This document shows, piece after piece, positions 39,781 through 44,559 of a DNA stretch of 44,559 nucleotides (the stretch's first letter is position 1; the number at the start of each line of letters is the position of its first letter). Below the pieces are notes generated by a model. The model did not search any database and had not been told where the DNA came from. It saw only the letters and a program-made list of their open reading frames with translations. Source of the DNA: a bacterium (GTDB lineage: Bacteria > Pseudomonadota > Gammaproteobacteria > Burkholderiales > Burkholderiaceae_C); contig JAVBXK010000105.1 in NCBI GenBank assembly GCA_030824555.1, forward strand, positions 1 to 44,559, read 5' to 3'. The position numbers and the translations under genes are program-made.

Positions 39781-40372
39781 GCGAAAAGCACAAACCAACA
39801 TCCGAACCGCAGCCAAAGAGGCCTCGCACGAGCGCATCGTGCAGGTGGCCGCCCGTGCCATCCGGCGCAGCGGCTACAACGGGACGGGGGTCGCCGACAT
39901 CATGAAAGAGGCAGGTCTGACGCACGGTGCGTTTTACGCCCATTTCGAGTCCCGCGAGGCCATGCTGGCCGAAGCGGCAGACCGTGCGGGTGCCGAGTCC
40001 AACGCTTTTGCAGCCAGTGTGGTCGCGGCCGTCCCGCCCGAGCAGGCTTTGCAAGCGTTGATGCAAGTCTATCTTTCCAAAGAACATTTGGCGGGCATCG
40101 AGACAGGTTGCCCCGTGTCTGCGCTGGGTTCTGAAATGCCCCGCCAGTCGCCTGAAGTGCGCCGGGCGGCCACGCGCCGCATCAAAGAAATGATCGACCT
40201 GGTGGCCCGTCAGTCGCCAGATTGGGGCCAACCCGGCGCACATGAGCGCGCCTTGGTGACGGTGGCCACCATGGTGGGCACGTTGATGCTGGCCCGTGCG
40301 GTGGATGACCCGGCGTTGTCGGACTCGCTGTGCAGCGCCGCGCTGAAAAGCATGGCCCCTGCCGAGACGTGA
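39779..40372 (+). CDS. TetR-family repressor
   Basis: A 197-residue TetR-type DNA-binding protein. The N-terminal helix-turn-helix (residues about 16-60) reads RIVQVAARAIRRSGYNGTGV and GLTHGAFYAHFESRE, typical of the family. The C-terminal ligand-binding part has a conserved ETGCPVSALGSEM segment with Cys111; a cysteine near this position senses electrophiles in NemR, so redox or electrophile sensing is a hypothesis only. Likely operators are at 39767, 40403 and 41536. The ATG at 39779 follows from the promoter geometry; ATG 39767 and 39770 are in frame but lie inside the -10 region. Confidence 0.92.
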   Translation: MRKAQTNIRTAAKEASHERIVQVAARAIRRSGYNGTGVADIMKEAGLTHGAFYAHFESREAMLAEAADRAGAESNAFAASVVAAVPPEQALQALMQVYLSKEHLAGIETGCPVSALGSEMPRQSPEVRRAATRRIKEMIDLVARQSPDWGQPGAHERALVTVATMVGTLMLARAVDDPALSDSLCSAALKSMAPAET

Positions 40373-40402
40373 CCCACGGCCCGGTTTTTTTTGCCCATAA
40401 AT

Positions 40403-40416
40403 ATGATGATCATCAT
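40403..40416. promoter_or_regulatory. TetR operator candidate 2, before the MDR gene
   Basis: ATGATG-AT-CATCAT is a perfect palindrome 67 bases before the MDR gene start, matching the site at 39767 in arm sequence and two-base spacing. A good -10 for the MDR promoter was not found. Confidence 0.6.
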
Positions 40417-40482
40417 GCCAATAGTCATCCCGACACCGTCCGCTGAGACCGTCCCCTGCACTGCTCATTGAAAGGAACAACC

Positions 40483-41484
40483 ATGAAAGCCTTCATCCTG
40501 GACCGCTACGGGAAAAAACAAACCTTGCGGGCCGCCGATGTGCCGGAACCCGAATTGCGTGACAACGAGGTGCTGATTCAGGTGCATGCCACCGCAGTGA
40601 ACCTGCTGGACGTGAAGCTCCGCAACGGCGAGTTCAAACTCATCCTGCCCTACCGCACACCCTTCGTGCTGGGGCACGACGTGTCCGGTGTGGTGGTCCG
40701 TGTCGGGCCGCAGGTGCGCCAGTTCAAAGTGGGCGACGAGGTCTATGCCAGGCCCGATGACTTTCGCATCGGCACGTTCGCCGAATACGTTGCCGTCAAG
40801 GAAGCGTCGGTGGCGATCAAGCCCAAAAACATCACCATGGAAGAAGCGGCCTCCATCCCCTTGGTCGGCCTGACGGCCTGGCAGGCGCTGGTGGAAAAGG
40901 CCAGGCTCAAAAAGGGTCAGAAGGTGTTCATCCAGGCAGGGTCTGGCGGCGTGGGCACGTTTGCCATCCAGCTGGCCAAACACCTGGGCGCGACGGTGGC
41001 CACCACGGCCAGCGCAGGCAACACCGGCCTGGTGAAGCGCCTGGGCGCGGACATCGTCATCGACTACCAAAAAGACGACTTTGAAGCACGCTTGAGCGAC
41101 TTCGACGTGGTGCTGCACAGCCAAGACGGCAAGACCCTGGCCAAGTCCTTTGGCGTGCTCAAACCCGGTGGACACCTCATCTCCATTTCAGGCCCGCCCG
41201 ACCCGCAGTTTGCCCAAGACATCCAGGCCCCGTGGGTGGTGCAGCAGGTCATGCGCGCGCTCAGTTTTGGCGCACGCAGGCAAGCTCAGCGCCTTAAGGT
41301 CGGCTACGCCTTCCTGTTCATGAAAGCCAGCGGCAGCCAACTGAGGCAGATCACGCCCCTGATCGAGTCGGGTGCCATACGCCCGGTGATCGACAAGGTC
41401 TTTCCCTTCGAATCCACCAACGATGCCTTGGCCTATGTCGAAAGCGGCCGCGCCAAAGGCAAGGTGGTCATCAAAGTGCGCTGA
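40483..41484 (+). CDS. MDR-family NADPH:quinone reductase-like oxidoreductase
   Basis: A 333-residue medium-chain dehydrogenase/reductase, without the catalytic zinc ligands expected of alcohol dehydrogenases. The N-terminal half has VLGHDVSGVVVRVG and a NLLDVKLRNGEF segment. The cofactor-binding Rossmann fold has KVFIQAGSGGVGTFAIQLAKHLGA, with GSGGVG as the NADPH loop. Zinc-free members reduce quinones or activated alkenes (zeta-crystallin/QOR type). This fits the neighbouring Old Yellow Enzyme and SDR genes: all reduce reactive carbonyls or enones. An AAAGGA ribosome binding site precedes ATG 40483. Confidence 0.92.
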   Translation: MKAFILDRYGKKQTLRAADVPEPELRDNEVLIQVHATAVNLLDVKLRNGEFKLILPYRTPFVLGHDVSGVVVRVGPQVRQFKVGDEVYARPDDFRIGTFAEYVAVKEASVAIKPKNITMEEAASIPLVGLTAWQALVEKARLKKGQKVFIQAGSGGVGTFAIQLAKHLGATVATTASAGNTGLVKRLGADIVIDYQKDDFEARLSDFDVVLHSQDGKTLAKSFGVLKPGGHLISISGPPDPQFAQDIQAPWVVQQVMRALSFGARRQAQRLKVGYAFLFMKASGSQLRQITPLIESGAIRPVIDKVFPFESTNDALAYVESGRAKGKVVIKVR

Positions 41485-41535
41485 ACCGTTCCCCCTGTGC
41501 GACTTCTTCTTTCCGACGATTTCGCTCGCCCAAAC

Positions 41536-41553
41536 ATATGACGAGCGTCATAT
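41536..41553. promoter_or_regulatory. TetR operator candidate 3, before the SDR gene
   Basis: ATATGACG-AG-CGTCATAT has perfect eight-base arms and a two-base spacer, 32 bases before the SDR start. The core ATGACG-N2-CGTCAT fits the shared consensus ATGAYG-N2-CRTCAT. Confidence 0.65.
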
Positions 41554-41584
41554 TAATTTCTCATCCCCACTTTTGGAGCATCCC

Positions 41585-42289
41585 ATGAACATTGAAAACG
41601 CAGTCGTCCTCATCACCGGTGCCAACCGTGGCATTGGCCTGGCCTTTGCACGTGAACTGCTGGCGCGCGGTGCCCGCAAGGTCTACGCCGCTGCACGCGA
41701 TCCCGCCACGGTCACCCTGCCCGGCGTGCAGGCATTGCGGCTGGATGTCACCAAACCAGAAGACATTGCCGCCGCAGCGCAGCAGGCCATCGATGTGACC
41801 CTGGTGATCAACAACGCGGGCATTGCCCAACCCGGCGGCTTCCTGGCGTCAGACAGCGAAGCCGTGACCCGCCGCATCTTCGAGACCAACATCTTCGGCA
41901 TGCTGAACGTGTGCAAGGCGTTTGCACCCGTGCTCAAAGCCAATGGCGGGGGCGCGTTGCTGAATGTGCTGTCGGTGGCGTCGTGGGTCAATGGTGGCGA
42001 GCTGGCGGCGTATTCGGCCAGCAAGTCGGCGGCGTGGTCGTTGACCAACGCACTGCGCCACGAACTGGCTGCGCAGAACACCCAGGTGCTGGGCCTGCAC
42101 ATGGCATATGTGGACACCGACCTCACACGGGGTTTCGAGGTCCCCAAAAGCAGCGCCGAGGAGATCGTGCAACGGGCGCTCGACGGGCTGGCAGTCGGCG
42201 CCGAAGAGGTGCTGGCCGACGTGCTCACCCAACAGGTCAAGCAGGGCCTGACGGCACCACGCCCGGTCTACCTCCCCCAGGACCATTGA
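41585..42289 (+). CDS. Short-chain dehydrogenase/reductase (SDR)
   Basis: A 234-residue classical SDR. The cofactor motif VLITGANRGIGLAFA is at residues 8-22, NNAG at about 79-82, the catalytic Ser in LNVLSVASW and the Tyr-Lys pair in AYSASKSAAW. SDRs of this size reduce ketones or oxidise alcohols with NAD(P)H; the substrate is unknown. It follows the TetR operator candidate 3 and precedes the Old Yellow Enzyme with 44 bases, so the SDR, OYE and hydrolase genes probably form one transcript. Confidence 0.92.
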   Translation: MNIENAVVLITGANRGIGLAFARELLARGARKVYAAARDPATVTLPGVQALRLDVTKPEDIAAAAQQAIDVTLVINNAGIAQPGGFLASDSEAVTRRIFETNIFGMLNVCKAFAPVLKANGGGALLNVLSVASWVNGGELAAYSASKSAAWSLTNALRHELAAQNTQVLGLHMAYVDTDLTRGFEVPKSSAEEIVQRALDGLAVGAEEVLADVLTQQVKQGLTAPRPVYLPQDH

Positions 42290-42333
42290 GCCCAGCCCCT
42301 TTGGGCCCACACCACCCCCACAGAAAGACTGCC

Positions 42334-43491
42334 ATGCTCTTCGCACCCCTCTCTTCACCTTCCTTGCCACTGCGCAACCGCATCGTCATGGCCCCCATGA
42401 CGCGAAGCCGCGCGGTTGCACACAACACGCCCCATGCACTGATGGCCGAGTACTACGGCCAACGGGCCTCCGCCGGTTTGATCGTCACCGAGGGCACCTC
42501 ACCCTCGCCCAACGGCCTGGGTTATGCCCGCATACCGGGTCTGTTCAACCAGTCCCATGCGCAGGGCTGGCAGTTGGTGACGGATGCCGTGCACGCCAAA
42601 GGCGGCAAGATCTTTGTACAACTGATGCACACCGGACGCGTGGCTCATGTGGACAACCTGCCAGCCGGTGCCGAGGTGCTGGGGCCGACTGCCGAGGTCT
42701 GCCCGGGTGAGGTGCATACCGACACCCAAGGCATGCGGCCACACAGCGCGCCACGCGCCATGACCGAGGGTGACATCGCCCACGCCGTGGCTGAATACGC
42801 CAGGTCAGCCGAGTTGGCCATCGAAGCGGGGTTTGACGGGGTCGAGCTGCACGCCGCGAACGGCTACCTGATCGAGCAGTTTCTGAACGCCCATGTGAAC
42901 CACCGCACCGATGCCTACGGTGGCAGCATCGACGGCCGCAACCGTTTTGCACTGGAGGTGGCCCGCGCCACGGTCGCTGCCATCGGCGCGGATCGGGTGG
43001 GCATCCGGCTGTCGCCCCACGGAGTCTTCAACGGCACTGGCGGGTACCCCGATGTCAAGGCGCAGAGCCTGGCCCTCATCAAAGCGCTGGCGCAACTGCA
43101 GATTTTGTATGTGCACCTGCTGGACCATTCGGCAATGGGCGCGCCGCCTGTGCCTGCGGACTTGAAGTTGCACCTTCGCGTGGCGTTCAACGGTTTGTTC
43201 ATCCTGGCCGGTGGTTTCGATCAGGCCAGCGCCGAGATTGCACTCAGGTCGGGACACGCGGACCTCATCGCCTTCGCCCGCCCATACATCGCCAACCCCG
43301 ATCTGGTTGAACGCATGCAAACCAACGCCGCGTTGAACCCCTTGGACATGTCGACCTTCTACACCCCCGGCCCCAAAGGCTACACAGACTATCCGGCTCA
43401 TGAGGAAACGCCGGGCCGCCCCAAGTTTTCTCATGCCCCCTCGGGGGGCCTGGCGCGAAGCGACAAGTCTGGGGGCGCTCCCAGTGCCTGA
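42334..43491 (+). CDS. Old Yellow Enzyme-family ene-reductase with a repeat-encoded tail
   Basis: A 385-residue FMN-dependent flavoprotein (NemA-like) that reduces activated alkenes with NAD(P)H. Seen: RNRIVMAPMTRSRA near the start, GLIVTEGTSPSPNG, VQLMHTGRVAH, and the substrate-binding His/Asn pair in ELHAANGYLIEQFLN, followed by HRTDAYGGSIDGRNRF. The family normally ends shortly after GYTDYP. Here translation continues about 30 residues through a GC-rich repeat (HEETPGRPKFSHAPSGG and more). The tail is probably disordered; its effect is unknown. The start ATG 42334 follows an AGAAAGA site. Confidence 0.92.
   Translation: MLFAPLSSPSLPLRNRIVMAPMTRSRAVAHNTPHALMAEYYGQRASAGLIVTEGTSPSPNGLGYARIPGLFNQSHAQGWQLVTDAVHAKGGKIFVQLMHTGRVAHVDNLPAGAEVLGPTAEVCPGEVHTDTQGMRPHSAPRAMTEGDIAHAVAEYARSAELAIEAGFDGVELHAANGYLIEQFLNAHVNHRTDAYGGSIDGRNRFALEVARATVAAIGADRVGIRLSPHGVFNGTGGYPDVKAQSLALIKALAQLQILYVHLLDHSAMGAPPVPADLKLHLRVAFNGLFILAGGFDQASAEIALRSGHADLIAFARPYIANPDLVERMQTNAALNPLDMSTFYTPGPKGYTDYPAHEETPGRPKFSHAPSGGLARSDKSGGAPSA
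43399..43479 (+). repeat. GC-rich dispersed repeat, copy at the ene-reductase gene end
   Basis: CATGAGGAAACGCCGGGCCG, then CCCCAAGTTTTCTCATG, CCCCCTCGGGGGGCCTGG and CTGGGGGCG align nearly base for base with the element at 4213-4292. The ene-reductase frame reads through it and stops at 43491. Confidence 0.85.
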
Positions 43492-43504
43492 AGAAAGACC
43501 TGCC

Positions 43505-44473
43505 ATGAAACACCTGTTCAAAACGGCCATGCTGGGCCTCGCCCTGTCAACGACCCTTCAGACATCAACGGCGCTCGCAGCAGAACCGGTCGCCACCGGG
43601 ATGGCGCAAACCCAGCCATTGACCGGGCAACAAGCGGAAGTTGCCTGGCACAACGTTCCCACCCAAACCATCACAGCAGGTGACGTGACCTTCGCGTACC
43701 GGGAGCTGGGCCAGCACCACGGCGGCACGCCCGTGGTGATGCTGACCCATCTGGCGGCGGTCCTGGACAACTGGGACCCACGGATCGTCGACGGCATCGC
43801 AGCCAAGCACCATGTCATGGCCTTCGACAACCGGGGCATCGGGGCCTCCAGCGGCTCGCCGTCGAGCTCGATGGCGCACATGGCAGACGATGCCATCGCC
43901 TTCATCAAAGCCAAGGGCTTCCAGAAGGTGGACCTGCTGGGCTTTTCGCTGGGTGGCATGGTCGCCCAGGAAATCGTGCTGAAAGACCCGCAACTCGTTC
44001 GCAAGCTGGTGCTCGCGGGCACCGGCCCTGCGGGTGGCGAAGGCATCGGCACGGTGGCTGGGGTGACCTTCTACGACATGCTCAGGGGTTTCTTCACCGG
44101 ACAAGATGCCAAACAGTTCCTGTTCTTCACGCGAACGCCCGCTGGCATCGAGGCTGGCAAGGCCTTCCTGGCGCGGTTGAAAGAACGCACCGAGGACCGT
44201 GACGAGGAAATTTCGGTGAGCGCCTTCCTCGCACAACTGGAGGCACTGCGCGTGTGGGGGAAGAAGGCCCCAGCCGATTTGTCGGTGGTGACTCAGCCGG
44301 TGCTGGTGGTCAACGGCGACGACGACCGCATGGTGCCCACGGTCAACACGCACGACCTGGCGCGGCGGCTGCCCAACAGCCAACTGGTCATCTACCCCGA
44401 TGCCGGGCACGGCGGCCTCTTCCAGTTCCACGCTGAGTTCGTGCGCAGCACGCTCGACTTTCTGGCCCGCTGA
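43505..44473 (+). CDS. Exported alpha/beta hydrolase
   Basis: A 322-residue hydrolase. It has a signal peptide (MKHLFKTAMLGLALSTTLQ, cleavage near ALAA at about residue 26). The fold shows THLAAVLDNWDPR, a nucleophile elbow LLGFSLGGMVAQ (Ser), an acid in VLVVNGDDDRMVP and the His in PDAGHGGLFQF. It could be a non-heme-type esterase or haloalkane/peroxidase-like hydrolase acting in the periplasm. It is 13 bases downstream of the ene-reductase and belongs to the probable TetR-controlled unit. Confidence 0.9.
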   Translation: MKHLFKTAMLGLALSTTLQTSTALAAEPVATGMAQTQPLTGQQAEVAWHNVPTQTITAGDVTFAYRELGQHHGGTPVVMLTHLAAVLDNWDPRIVDGIAAKHHVMAFDNRGIGASSGSPSSSMAHMADDAIAFIKAKGFQKVDLLGFSLGGMVAQEIVLKDPQLVRKLVLAGTGPAGGEGIGTVAGVTFYDMLRGFFTGQDAKQFLFFTRTPAGIEAGKAFLARLKERTEDRDEEISVSAFLAQLEALRVWGKKAPADLSVVTQPVLVVNGDDDRMVPTVNTHDLARRLPNSQLVIYPDAGHGGLFQFHAEFVRSTLDFLAR

Positions 44474-44543
44474 GGATGGCCAGGCCGCACCGCCAGCTGC
44501 GCACGGACCGCTGTCAAACACCCGTCCCCCGAAAGCCCTCCAC

Positions 44544-44559
44544 ATGAGCCACACCCACC
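44544..44559 (+). CDS. Possible start of a downstream gene (truncated)
   Basis: An ATG at 44544 begins M-S-H-T-H and runs off the window. A weak GAAAG site lies about 13 bases upstream. Five codons cannot be identified; it may be the next gene of the detoxification cluster. Confidence 0.25.

Overview
The window looks like a chromosomal segment of a beta-proteobacterium of the order Burkholderiales, most likely family Comamonadaceae. The evidence is a high-GC genome, the order mnmG-rsmG-lysE-type-parA-hydrolase-parB, lipoprotein and regulator types common in that family, and two families of short dispersed repeats that I recognise from Comamonadaceae intergenic regions. No rRNA, tRNA, CRISPR array, integrase or transposase is visible. 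Two perfect parS sites and parAB place positions 28-35 kb near the chromosome origin, but there is no dnaA gene or recognisable DnaA-box cluster.

Layout. 0.4-5.2 kb: M14 carboxypeptidase, 5'-nucleotidase lipoprotein, flavin reductase-type protein and DMT permease. 5.3-11.1 kb: HDOD protein, LuxR-type response regulator, acetoacetyl-CoA synthetase, hotdog thioesterase, LysR regulator. 11.4-15.6 kb: a small secreted protein, then a minus-strand pair of a P-loop ATPase and a protein with ten near-identical 48-residue TPR-like repeats; this is the best candidate for an undescribed (possibly defence) system. 15.6-19.9 kb: a small protein with a 17-copy hexanucleotide microsatellite, cobalamin adenosyltransferase, a kinase with two receiver domains, and a GlcD/D-lactate dehydrogenase-type flavoprotein. 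20-24.7 kb: envelope and exported proteins, one behind a perfect FNR box. 24.8-28.2 kb: a minus-strand operon of COG3014 lipoprotein, YcfL, LpoB and a related exported protein, likely tied to peptidoglycan synthase activation.

28.4-34.6 kb: parB, RBBP9-like hydrolase, parA, LysE-type exporter, rsmG and mnmG, all on the minus strand, with parS sites inside mnmG and a near-match in rsmG. 34.7-38 kb: YkgJ-type cysteine cluster protein, Aer-like PAS chemoreceptor, and a Crp/Fnr regulator followed by a DUF2892 membrane protein preceded by a matching palindrome. 38.1-44.5 kb: aldehyde dehydrogenase, TetR regulator, quinone-reductase-like MDR enzyme, SDR, Old Yellow Enzyme and exported alpha/beta hydrolase. 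Three related palindromes (ATGAYG-N2-CRTCAT) sit before tetR, the MDR gene and the SDR gene, which suggests one locally controlled electrophile or xenobiotic detoxification regulon.

A recurrent theme is invasion of genes by short repeats. The acetoacetyl-CoA synthetase gene carries three in-frame insertions (one AT-rich element and a tandem pair of GC-rich elements), the Old Yellow Enzyme has a C-terminal tail encoded by a GC-rich element, and the LysR gene appears to hold a decayed copy.
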